34,419 nt of DNA, taken from the NCBI GenBank assembly GCA_002449395.1, contig DKDP01000032.1:1-34419 (forward strand). The letters run 5' to 3'. Every line of letters begins with the position of its first letter. Position 1 is the stretch's first letter. The notes under the pieces were generated by a model. That model saw nothing but the letters and a program-made list of their open reading frames with translations. It ran no database searches and was not told the origin of the DNA. The position numbers and the translations under genes are program-made. This document shows positions 1-7,052 of the stretch, piece by piece. Source of the DNA: Ruminococcaceae bacterium UBA6845. GTDB lineage: Bacteria; Bacillota; Clostridia; Oscillospirales; Acutalibacteraceae.

Positions 1-62
1 GGTTGAACCGGCGGTTTTGATTGCAGTGTAATATCGGTGTGCGTGGAAATAGGTTGCCGCAT
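1..62 (-). CDS. possible start of a truncated unknown gene
   Basis: An ATG on the minus strand at 62 opens a frame that runs off the left edge of the window without a stop (about 20 codons, beginning MRQPISTHTDI). It lies 9 nt downstream of the ppa stop codon in the same direction, so it could be the next gene of that operon. Only a weak ribosome site is visible before it. I do not recognise the protein, and the piece is too short to separate from a chance open frame. Confidence 0.25.
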   Translation of the reverse strand, partial: MRQPISTHTDITLQSKPPVQ

Positions 63-71
63 TTCTGCACT

Positions 72-602
72 TTATTTGCAGTAATTTTCAATATAATTAT
101 CAATCGCTTCTGAGATGACCTTGATCGCAGCACTGCGCTCACTGACCTCATTAACGGCGGTTTCTTTATTTTCCAGCGTTTTGTAGACGGAGAAGAAGTG
201 TCTCATCTCGTCAAAAATGTGCTTCGGAAGCTGATCAATATTTGTGTAGATATTGTAATTTGGATCGTTAAACGGAATGGCGATAATTTTCTCATCGTTC
301 CTGCCGTTGTCGATCATTGAAATTACGCCGATCGGGTAGGCTCGGCAAAGCGTGAGTGGTTCAAGAGGCTCCGAACAAAGCAGAAGCACGTCGAGCGGAT
401 CTCCGTCGTCGCCGAGCGATCTCGGAATAAAGCCGTAATTCGCAGGGTAGTGGGTTGAGGTGTAGAGGATTCTGTCGAGAATTATCAGACCTGTTTCCTT
501 ATCAAGCTCATATTTCTTTTTACTGCCTTTCGGAATTTCAACAACGCAAACAAAATCCTCGGGAGAAATTCTCTTCGGTGAAATATCGTGCCATATGTTC
601 AT
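72..602 (-). CDS. ppa: inorganic pyrophosphatase, family I
   Basis: Soluble cytoplasmic enzyme that hydrolyses pyrophosphate to two phosphates and so pulls biosynthetic reactions forward. The 176-residue product has the normal size for bacterial family I enzymes. The metal-binding signature DGDPLDV is present at residues 66-72, and the upstream stretch HYPANYGFIP (about 51-60) is also typical of the family. The start has a good ribosome site (AAAGGAG). The gene begins 13 nt after the stop of the alpha-L-rhamnosidase gene on the same strand, so the two are probably co-transcribed, although their functions are not obviously linked. Family assignment is secure; the operon link is inferred from spacing. 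Confidence 0.95.
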   Translation of the reverse strand: MNIWHDISPKRISPEDFVCVVEIPKGSKKKYELDKETGLIILDRILYTSTHYPANYGFIPRSLGDDGDPLDVLLLCSEPLEPLTLCRAYPIGVISMIDNGRNDEKIIAIPFNDPNYNIYTNIDQLPKHIFDEMRHFFSVYKTLENKETAVNEVSERSAAIKVISEAIDNYIENYCK

Positions 603-615
603 ATTTTTCGCTCCT

Positions 616-2793
616 TTATAAGATTATACTGTTACTGCCTGTATGCAGATTTATTTTTGTGCTGCCGCTGACAAAGGCGGCGTTTATGCCGTCACAAATA
701 TCAATGTTAACGTTAATTTTTTCACCATCACGTTTCCAGGAGACCGCAACCTCGCCGTGAGGCGTTTTTATTTTCCCTTTTGCATAATCAAGACATTCCG
801 CAAAAACAGGGGAAATTATAATTTGATCATATCGAACGGAGCTTGCCGTCTGCTTTATACCGAGCAGCTCCTCGAAAAGAAATTCGGTGCTTGCTCCGAA
901 CATCGGGTGGGAATGTGATTCCTCGCCGCCCCAGTTTTCCCAGAGGGTGGTTGCGCCTGAGCGTCTCATAAAGTCAAAGGAAACCTTTCCCTTGTTGGAA
1001 AGGAGCTTTGTCGCAAGCTCACCGTTGCCTGTTTTGTAAAGAACATTGAGTACGATCTCCGTACCGAAAATTCCTGTGTCAAATTCAGTCTTTTCACTGT
1101 ATTTTTTTATGATGCTTTCAAGCGTTTTTGCGTTACCGAGACCGCAGTCGAATGCGAAAGCGTTCGCACCCTGAACGTTACGGAAAAAGTCGCCTGTTTT
1201 TTCATCAAAATATTTTTCCGTAACTGCGGCAGAATGCTCGGATATCAGCTTTTCGTATCTGTCATACGGCTTGCCGAGTGCCTTTGCGCAGAAAACAAGA
1301 CGTCGGAGCTGAGAGATAAACATTGTCGTGTTTACAAGCTCCTCGGGAATTGATATACGCTCGGGAGTGCACCAATCACCAAGGCACCATCCGTCCTTTT
1401 CCTCACGGACGATCAAGCCGTTTTCACAGCGGCTTTCCATATATTCCGCAAATTTCTCCATTGCAGGAAAAGCCTTTTCAAGCTCATCACGCTTGCCGAA
1501 ATGGCGGAAAAGCTGATAAGGCACATTGATAATCGCACCGCCCCAGCCCGCAGGGCCGCCGCCTCCGCCTGCAAAGGGCGCAGTATGCTGAACGTGTCCC
1601 GTGTCCTTGTCCTGACAGTCCAGAATATCGAGCAGCCACTTCCTGTAAAATCTTTCGGCGTCAAATTCGGTGAGCACCGCATTGCAGGTGAGCTGACCGT
1701 CACCCGTGTAGCCGAGACGCTCACGGTGAGGACAGTCCGACGGAACACCCGAGTGCATATTTGAAAGCTGAGTGTTAACAAAGGTTTTGTAGTACCAGTT
1801 CAGTGTTTCGTCACTGCAGCAAAAGTCGGAGGTTACATCAACGTCCGAATGAATCACACGAACCTCAACGGGATCGGCATTATTCGTAAGGCTGAAATAT
1901 CGGAATCCGAACCAGCAGAAAACGGGGTGAAAAAATTCGCCGCTGTCGGTTTTGATAATCTCCATCTGTCTTTGCACATTGAAACCGACCGAGCGGTTGT
2001 TGAGCGTCAGATCATCATTCAAATCTTCGGCACATTCGATAACTACCGTTTCACCCTCATTGCCGCATCGGATTACGGGATAGCCGGAAATATTTTTTTC
2101 AATTCCGTAAACGGAGAAGTCGCCGAAGTTTTTCACAAGCTCGGGAGCGAGAACTTCCGTCACCTTATCCGTCGGACAGTCCTGAATATAATATTCGGTT
2201 TTCGGCGGCACAGTTTCAAACGGTTCTTCGCTGTCAGGCAGATCGCCGTCAACGGTGTCCCACTTGCGGTCAAAGCCTCTGAAATCAAGCGTTTCACCAT
2301 AGAAGAGATTGGATTTTTCAAAATATCCCCGTGAATATCTGACATCTTTCCTGTTTGAGTAAAATACTTCGGAATCAACATCGAGCTTATAGCAGAGCTT
2401 GATGTTGCCGTAGTTCATATTGCCCTCGGCTTTTCTGAGCGTCTGATGGTAATATCCTCCGCCGACCGCAACACCGAGAACATTTTTGCCCTCGTGCAGG
2501 TATTCGGCAACGTCATATTTCAGGGCATAAATCCTGTGCGAAAAATCATCATTCAGCGGATACGAAAGATTCATATCGGGTCGATCGTGATAGTCGGTGT
2601 AGGCAGGGACAAATTCATCGTTACCGACTCTTCTGCCGTTTATGTATAGGATGAACCAGCCGAGTCCGCATACGGTGATCTCGGCTTTTTGCACGGTGCG
2701 GTTGATCTCGATCTCAGAGCGAAAAAGCGCCGCATCGAGTGATTGACGTGGACTGAGCCACCTTGCATCCGAAAAAATTTCTCTGTGATTCAT
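616..2793 (-). CDS. alpha-L-rhamnosidase, glycoside hydrolase family 78
   Basis: Releases terminal L-rhamnose from glycosides or polysaccharides. The 725-residue protein starts with the beta-sandwich domain of the bacterial rhamnosidase family (about 1-300), followed by the six-hairpin (alpha/alpha)6 catalytic domain and a C-terminal beta domain. The GH78 motif DCPHRERLGYTGD at 353-365 supplies Asp353, Glu358 and Asp365, matching the conserved acidic residues of characterised GH78 enzymes. A further conserved Glu lies at 619 in LWENWGG. There is no signal peptide, so it probably acts inside the cell on imported oligosaccharides. The start follows a TAGGAGC ribosome site and sits only about 20 nt after the terminator hairpin of the upstream lipoprotein gene, so it may be expressed by readthrough. 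Confidence 0.93.
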   Translation of the reverse strand: MNHREIFSDARWLSPRQSLDAALFRSEIEINRTVQKAEITVCGLGWFILYINGRRVGNDEFVPAYTDYHDRPDMNLSYPLNDDFSHRIYALKYDVAEYLHEGKNVLGVAVGGGYYHQTLRKAEGNMNYGNIKLCYKLDVDSEVFYSNRKDVRYSRGYFEKSNLFYGETLDFRGFDRKWDTVDGDLPDSEEPFETVPPKTEYYIQDCPTDKVTEVLAPELVKNFGDFSVYGIEKNISGYPVIRCGNEGETVVIECAEDLNDDLTLNNRSVGFNVQRQMEIIKTDSGEFFHPVFCWFGFRYFSLTNNADPVEVRVIHSDVDVTSDFCCSDETLNWYYKTFVNTQLSNMHSGVPSDCPHRERLGYTGDGQLTCNAVLTEFDAERFYRKWLLDILDCQDKDTGHVQHTAPFAGGGGGPAGWGGAIINVPYQLFRHFGKRDELEKAFPAMEKFAEYMESRCENGLIVREEKDGWCLGDWCTPERISIPEELVNTTMFISQLRRLVFCAKALGKPYDRYEKLISEHSAAVTEKYFDEKTGDFFRNVQGANAFAFDCGLGNAKTLESIIKKYSEKTEFDTGIFGTEIVLNVLYKTGNGELATKLLSNKGKVSFDFMRRSGATTLWENWGGEESHSHPMFGASTEFLFEELLGIKQTASSVRYDQIIISPVFAECLDYAKGKIKTPHGEVAVSWKRDGEKINVNIDICDGINAAFVSGSTKINLHTGSNSIIL

Positions 2794-2811
2794 ATCTGCT
2801 CCTAAGCAAAA

Positions 2812-2840
2812 AGCTGCCGCATCGGTTTAATGCGACAGCT
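2812..2840 (-). terminator. intrinsic terminator after the lipoprotein gene
   Basis: Read on the minus strand, AGCTGTCGCAT and ATGCGGCAGCT pair over 11 bp (one U-G pair) around a 7-nt loop and are followed by TTTTTGCTT. It lies between the lipoprotein stop and the rhamnosidase start, so it may act as a partial terminator within an operon. Confidence 0.75.
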
Positions 2841-2850
2841 ACTTTATTTT

Positions 2851-4668
2851 TTATTTTACGGTCGCAGTGTATCTGCTTACAAAGCCCATATACTGTTTCT
2901 TTGCGTTCGATCCGTTGAATGACTGATCGTTGCTCTTCGTCCAACCAGAGACTGCGATTGAGCCGTCATTAAGAGTTGCAACAGCCATTACCGAATCATC
3001 CTCGCTTCCGTTAAGGCGTGTAACTGCGGAGGTCTTTCCGTTGTCGGTGAGGTACATAATGTATCCGTCGTATCCGCCGCCTGCCTTATACTGCTGGAAG
3101 TCGCCGCTGGTTGATTTTGTCTGACCGACAACAACGAATCCGCCGTCAATGCTTGTGATTCCGAGCACGCTGTCGTGGTCGCTTCCGCCGACAATTCTTG
3201 CCCAGCAAACCTGTCCCTTTGAATTGTATCTGAGGACGTAGCCGTCACGCTTGCCGTAGCTCATTGTGTAGATGCCGTCTGCTTTTTTATAGATTGTATA
3301 GGTTCCGCCGACTACACAGCCGCCGTCATCCGTTGCGGCAACGGCGTTATATTCGCTGTCGCCAGAGCCCTGAAGATATTCCGCCCATTCAAGGTCACCG
3401 TTCTTCTTGAGCTTTACGAGGACTGTATTGGAAGCCTGAATTGTTTTGAATCTGATGCCGGAGAAGTCGCCGTCGGAGGACATTGTAACGCAGGTGCCGA
3501 AAATTTCGCCGTCGGAGTTAACCGCAAGAGCCGAGAAGTTATTTGACTTTGAGCCCTGAAGAACACGGCGCCATTTGATGTTGCAGTTTTTGTCAAACTT
3601 GAATACAAATGCCTTTGTGCCGCTGTTTCCCGTTCCTGTGAAGAAGCCCGAATCGGATACTGCCTTACCGCCGGCAACGAATCCGCCGTCAGGTGTTGCG
3701 GCAAGGGCGCTGATATAGTCGCCCGTTGATGATGAATCCGACGGGAAAACATATTTCCAGGTGAGCTGACCGTCCTTGTTAAGGCGAACGAGGAACGCCG
3801 AAAGAGTTCCTGCGTTTTTGACGACATCGCCGCTCTCGGCAAAGGTCTGACCTGCCGCAATAATTGAGCCGTCCTTGAGCTCGGCTACGTCATTGAGGCT
3901 GACCTGATTGTCGCCGCCGATAATGTATTTCCACTCGAGCTTGCCGTCGGCAGAATATTTAACAAGCGAAGTATGCTGAACCTCCCACTCGCCGGAAACG
4001 CCCTTGTAGTCACCGTCCTTTGAACCCGAGATTCCTGCGGCGACGAATCCGCCGTCCTTGCAGGCGGCAACCTTTCTGAATGCGTCAAGTCCCGAACCGC
4101 CGAAATACTTGGTATAGGAGCTCTTGACATTTTCAAACGAATTGTCCGAGGGATCCTTTACGCCGACGGTCGTTGAGGTTGTAATTCTGTTAGCCGAGGT
4201 TTTTGTCGACGGTGTGTTGTTTGAGGTGTAGTCGGGAGTTTCACCCGTGCGTGTAAGAGTGAGCTTTCCGTCGGGACCGTATTTTCCCGTGTAGTAGATC
4301 AGATTGCCGAAAGAATCGACCTCATTCTTAGTGTAAAGAATATTGCCGTTGGAATCCTTCTTGCCCGTCGTGTAGATGAGCTTGCCGTCGCTGTCCTTCT
4401 GACCTGTCGAATAGATCTTGTGACCCGCCTTGTCGACGATACCCTTTGAGTCGATAACCTTGCCGTTGAGGTCGGTCGAGCCCGTGATTGCAGTGACTTC
4501 CTCGGCGCTGTTTTTCATACTGTCGTCAACCAGTTCGATCTTATCGGGAGTTTCGGAAACGAGCTTGTCATTTTTGTCTCCCGGAGTTTTTGAATTTCCG
4601 CAGGCGGTGAAAGAACACACAGCCAGAGAGAGTATAAGCAATAAAGAAATTATCTTATGTTTATTCAT
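2851..4668 (-). CDS. surface lipoprotein with seven-bladed beta-propeller-like repeats
   Basis: The 605-residue product begins with a lipoprotein signal peptide: a basic start, a hydrophobic core, and a lipobox ending SFTAC with Cys23 as the lipidation site. It should be anchored to the outside of the cytoplasmic membrane. Residues about 65-142 hold four or so short repeats of roughly 17 residues with the pattern DSdGklIYtTGkk. After a Ser/Thr-rich linker (about 143-180) come seven repeats of 50-60 residues, each with a DGGFVAAG-like strand followed by a Gly/Asp turn. This spacing suggests a seven-bladed propeller like the delta-60 or WD40-like folds. Substrate and partner are unknown. It precedes an alpha-L-rhamnosidase on the same strand, so glycan sensing or binding is possible but only a guess. 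The ribosome site AAGGAGG supports the start. Confidence 0.8.
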   Translation of the reverse strand: MNKHKIISLLLILSLAVCSFTACGNSKTPGDKNDKLVSETPDKIELVDDSMKNSAEEVTAITGSTDLNGKVIDSKGIVDKAGHKIYSTGQKDSDGKLIYTTGKKDSNGNILYTKNEVDSFGNLIYYTGKYGPDGKLTLTRTGETPDYTSNNTPSTKTSANRITTSTTVGVKDPSDNSFENVKSSYTKYFGGSGLDAFRKVAACKDGGFVAAGISGSKDGDYKGVSGEWEVQHTSLVKYSADGKLEWKYIIGGDNQVSLNDVAELKDGSIIAAGQTFAESGDVVKNAGTLSAFLVRLNKDGQLTWKYVFPSDSSSTGDYISALAATPDGGFVAGGKAVSDSGFFTGTGNSGTKAFVFKFDKNCNIKWRRVLQGSKSNNFSALAVNSDGEIFGTCVTMSSDGDFSGIRFKTIQASNTVLVKLKKNGDLEWAEYLQGSGDSEYNAVAATDDGGCVVGGTYTIYKKADGIYTMSYGKRDGYVLRYNSKGQVCWARIVGGSDHDSVLGITSIDGGFVVVGQTKSTSGDFQQYKAGGGYDGYIMYLTDNGKTSAVTRLNGSEDDSVMAVATLNDGSIAVSGWTKSNDQSFNGSNAKKQYMGFVSRYTATVK

Positions 4669-4697
4669 AGAAATACCTCCTTAAACAGGTTATTTCT

Positions 4698-4726
4698 ATA
4701 ATATCATACTTTGCCGTTTTTTTCAA
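4698..4726 (-). promoter_or_regulatory. sigma-A-type promoter of the lipoprotein gene
   Basis: On the minus strand, -35 TTGAAA and -10 TATTAT are separated by 17 bp, about 30 nt upstream of the start codon. The 4669-4864 gap also has a TATAAT at 4776-4781 on the plus strand that could serve nth, but no good -35 goes with it. Confidence 0.65.
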
Positions 4727-4864
4727 TCTTTAATTGTTTTATTACAAAGATCTTTATTTTTGCCGAATGTTGTAGTATAATATTTCAGGCAATAACGCAT
4801 TGTTTACGGTGCACACCTTGCTTGGCTGTATTACTTTTATTATCTTTAATGGGTTGGTGAAGAT

Positions 4865-5494
4865 ATGACAAAAAAACAAAGAGCATTGCTTGCCGTTGAG
4901 GCTCTCAAAAAGGAGTACCCCGAGGCAATATGCTCTCTTGAATATAAAAATGATTTTCAGCTTTTGGTAGCAACACGGCTTTCGGCACAGTGCACAGACG
5001 CCCGTGTCAATATAGTCACGCCCGCACTCTTTGCAAAATATCCGACGGTTGAGGATTTTGCCGCCGCCGATGTGGGCGACGTTGAGGAGCTTATTCAATC
5101 CTGCGGATTTTTCCGTACAAAGGCAAAGGACATCGTTGCTATGGCGCAGAAGATAATTTCTGACTTCGGGGGAAAGGTTCCCGACAATATTGAGGATCTG
5201 ACTTCTTTGCCCGGAGTCGGCAGAAAGACGGCAAACCTGATCTGCGGCGATATCTTCGGCAAACCCGCCGTCGTTGCGGACACACACCTGATAAGAATAA
5301 GCAATCTTCTCGGACTTGTCGAATCCAAGGATCCGTTCAAGGTTGAAAAGGCTCTTCGTGAGCTTCTTCCGCCGGAGGAAAGCAATGATTTTTGTCACCG
5401 CTGTGTTCTCCACGGCAGGGCGGTCTGCATCGCAAGACGTCCCGACTGCGCAAAATGCTGTATGGCAGAGTTTTGCAAATCGGCAAAGAAATAG
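4865..5494 (+). CDS. nth: endonuclease III, DNA glycosylase/AP lyase
   Basis: Base-excision repair enzyme that removes oxidised pyrimidines and cleaves at the resulting abasic site. The 209-residue length is usual. The helix-hairpin-helix LPGVGRKTAN carries the catalytic Lys121, and Asp139 in VADTH is the second catalytic residue. The [4Fe-4S] cluster ligands Cys188, Cys195, Cys198 and Cys204 have the expected C-x6-C-x2-C-x5-C spacing. The start has a GGTGAAG ribosome site. The stop is 1 bp from the stop of the convergent small gene, and no terminator is visible between them, so the two transcripts probably overlap. Confidence 0.96.
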   Translation: MTKKQRALLAVEALKKEYPEAICSLEYKNDFQLLVATRLSAQCTDARVNIVTPALFAKYPTVEDFAAADVGDVEELIQSCGFFRTKAKDIVAMAQKIISDFGGKVPDNIEDLTSLPGVGRKTANLICGDIFGKPAVVADTHLIRISNLLGLVESKDPFKVEKALRELLPPEESNDFCHRCVLHGRAVCIARRPDCAKCCMAEFCKSAKK

Positions 5495-5495
5495 G

Positions 5496-5762
5496 TCACA
5501 TTACGAATTTGCTTATCACCAAAGCGACTGCGGCACCGACGAGAGCCGATCCGACCAGCTTCGCAATAAAGATCAGCTTGTTTTTCCTCAGCTTTGTCGG
5601 CGGGGGCGCCCCCGTTTCACCGGCAATTTTTCCGGCACGCTCACGCAGTGTGCCCTCACTGACCTGAGAAAATTCAGGCTTTACAAAGAATATTACCCGT
5701 TCAAAATATTCGCAGGTCGGCTTCGTAACCTCGACCACCTGATGATTTACTCCCTTGATCAA
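5496..5762 (-). CDS. small C-terminally membrane-anchored protein, function unknown
   Basis: No function can be named. The frame is open to 5810, but no ATG is available and a stop lies four codons upstream of the first TTG. I prefer the TTG at 5762 because it follows a GCAGGGA ribosome site. It gives an 88-residue protein starting (M)IKGVNHQVVEV; the TTG at 5810 would give 104. The first about 60 residues are soluble, with a YFERVIFFVKPEF stretch. A Pro-rich hinge (APPPTKLRK) and one C-terminal hydrophobic segment (IFIAKLVGSALVGAAVALVI) follow, which suggests a tail-anchored protein. It lies next to the DnaA-box cluster and is transcribed away from it. Confidence 0.6.
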   Translation of the reverse strand: MIKGVNHQVVEVTKPTCEYFERVIFFVKPEFSQVSEGTLRERAGKIAGETGAPPPTKLRKNKLIFIAKLVGSALVGAAVALVISKFVM

Positions 5763-5870
5763 AATATCCCTGCTTTCGCTTATTTTTTTCTCTTTTATTG
5801 TTGCCGTCAACTTTGTTTTTTATGCAAAACAAAGTGAATAAAACCCGACCGAAATCGACCGATTGTAACA

Positions 5871-6007
5871 TTTTCCACGTTTTTGGTGGAAGTGTGGAAA
5901 ACTTTGATTTTTTCACAAAATCGGTGGAAAACTATGTGGAAAGTGTGGATAACTCACCTTTAAAACGTTGATTTTGCGTATTTTTCCACCGTTTTGCCCG
6001 TGGAAAA
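5871..6007. other. cluster of seven DnaA-box-like sites (possible origin or DnaA regulatory region)
   Basis: The non-coding stretch 5763-6210 contains seven nonamers close to TTATCCACA. Plus-strand copies are at 5871 (TTTTCCACG) and 5982 (TTTTCCACC). Minus-strand copies are at 5893-5901 (TTTTCCACA), 5923-5931 (TTTTCCACC), 5935-5943 (CTTTCCACA), 5944-5952 (TTATCCACA, exact) and 5999-6007 (TTTTCCACG). The exact box abuts its neighbour head to tail. AT-rich sequence (6008-6180) follows, as in an unwinding element. No dnaA or dnaN is present in the window, so this is either an origin separated from dnaA or a DnaA-bound control region. The site pattern is seen directly; the role is inferred. Confidence 0.55.
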
Positions 6008-6015
6008 TGCAATTT

Positions 6016-6033
6016 ATGTTAATTATTTAACAA
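6016..6033. promoter_or_regulatory. Rex-like palindrome
   Basis: ATGTTAATTATTTAACAA matches the known Rex operator pattern TTGTTAA-N4-TTAACAA (reverse strand) at 13 of 14 fixed positions. Rex is the NADH/NAD-sensing repressor of Firmicutes. The site lies 178 bp before ogg inside AT-rich DNA, so a chance match is possible. Confidence 0.35.
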
Positions 6034-6132
6034 TCGTGCCGAAACTTTGTCAAGTATTTTTTTGTTATAAAAACCGGAAATTTTTACTCAAAATTTAAAA
6101 AATCTTTGTGCAAAACGGAGCTAAAAAAACAC

Positions 6133-6161
6133 TTGACAAGTTTTCGGTAACAAAATGTTAC
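6133..6161 (+). promoter_or_regulatory. possible promoter with inverted repeat before ogg
   Basis: A consensus -35 (TTGACA, 6133-6138) is followed 17 bp later by the poor -10 candidate TGTTAC. GTAACA-AAA-TGTTAC (6147-6161) is a perfect 6-bp inverted repeat covering the spacer end and the -10 position, as an operator might. Confidence 0.35.
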
Positions 6162-6210
6162 AAAATGAATATTTTTACTGAAATACGGTTATCGAAAGGG
6201 GTATCGTTCG

Positions 6211-7029
6211 ATGAAAACCGAAATCGGAGACAACAGAATAATTTTTGATGACGTCGGTGCGCTTGATGTCGGTCTGACGTTCGACTGCGGACAGGCTTTC
6301 CGATGGGCGGAGAGAGCCGACGGAAAATGGCACGCCGTTGTCGGTTCACGGGCGGTCGATGTTGAGCAGAAGGGTAATCAAATTACGATTTACGGCGATA
6401 CGGACGCAGGATTTTGGCGCAGATACCTTGATCTTGACCGTGACTATGACGGGATTTGCGAAAGGCTGAAATCCGATAAATGGCTTAACAGGGCGATTGC
6501 GGAATACCCGGGAATCAGGATTCTCCGACAGGATACTTGGGAGGCGCTCTGCTCGTTCATCATTTCTCAGAACAACAACATTCCGAGGATCAAGGGTATA
6601 ATCGAAAGACTTTGTGCAGCGTTCGGCGATGACCTCGGTAACGGAGATTTCAGTTTTCCCTCGGAGCAGAGGCTTGCAGACTGTACAGTTGAGGATCTCA
6701 GTCCACTCAGGTCGGGATTCCGTTCGAAATACATAATTGATGCGGCGCAAAAGGTTGCAGGCGGCGAGGTGGATCTGAAAATGCTTGCAAACGGCGATAT
6801 GGATCGCTGCCGTGAGGAGCTTATTAAAATAAAGGGCGTCGGCGCAAAGGTTGCCGAATGTACTCTTCTTTACGGCTGCGGACGGATCGAGGCGTTCCCC
6901 GTTGACGTGTGGGTCAAGCGGATTATGGCGGAGCTTTATCCCGAGGGCTTGCCCGAATGTGCCGACGGAGTGGAGGGGATTGCCCAGCAGTTCCTTTTCC
7001 ACTGGAGAAGAAATACGGAAATAATATAA
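6211..7029 (+). CDS. ogg: 8-oxoguanine DNA glycosylase/AP lyase, OGG1-like
   Basis: Removes 8-oxoguanine from DNA opposite cytosine in base-excision repair. The N-terminal OGG domain (about 1-105, with FDCGQAFRW) is followed by the HhH-GPD domain. The hairpin IKGVGAKVAEC carries the catalytic Lys213, and Asp232 in FPVDVWV is the conserved helper residue. The conserved GIAQQFLFHW closes the protein at 272 residues, a normal length. An AAAGGGG ribosome site precedes the ATG. Two ABC exporter genes follow on the same strand after a 23-nt gap and are probably co-transcribed. This OGG1-type enzyme is common in Clostridia, which often lack other 8-oxoG repair glycosylases. Confidence 0.93.
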   Translation: MKTEIGDNRIIFDDVGALDVGLTFDCGQAFRWAERADGKWHAVVGSRAVDVEQKGNQITIYGDTDAGFWRRYLDLDRDYDGICERLKSDKWLNRAIAEYPGIRILRQDTWEALCSFIISQNNNIPRIKGIIERLCAAFGDDLGNGDFSFPSEQRLADCTVEDLSPLRSGFRSKYIIDAAQKVAGGEVDLKMLANGDMDRCREELIKIKGVGAKVAECTLLYGCGRIEAFPVDVWVKRIMAELYPEGLPECADGVEGIAQQFLFHWRRNTEII

Positions 7030-7052
7030 TTGGAATAAACCTTGGAGGCAGT

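Noticed and set aside
2851..4668. Lipoprotein as an RHS/YD-repeat toxin
   Set aside because: The short repeats have a DxxGxLIY pattern faintly like YD repeats, but there are only about four, no RHS core or toxin tail is present, and the rest is a propeller-like repeat domain.
6909..7052. Possible N-terminal extension of the first exporter subunit overlapping ogg
   Set aside because: The added 48 residues come from ogg in another frame, and a GGAGG site sits just before the ATG at 7053.
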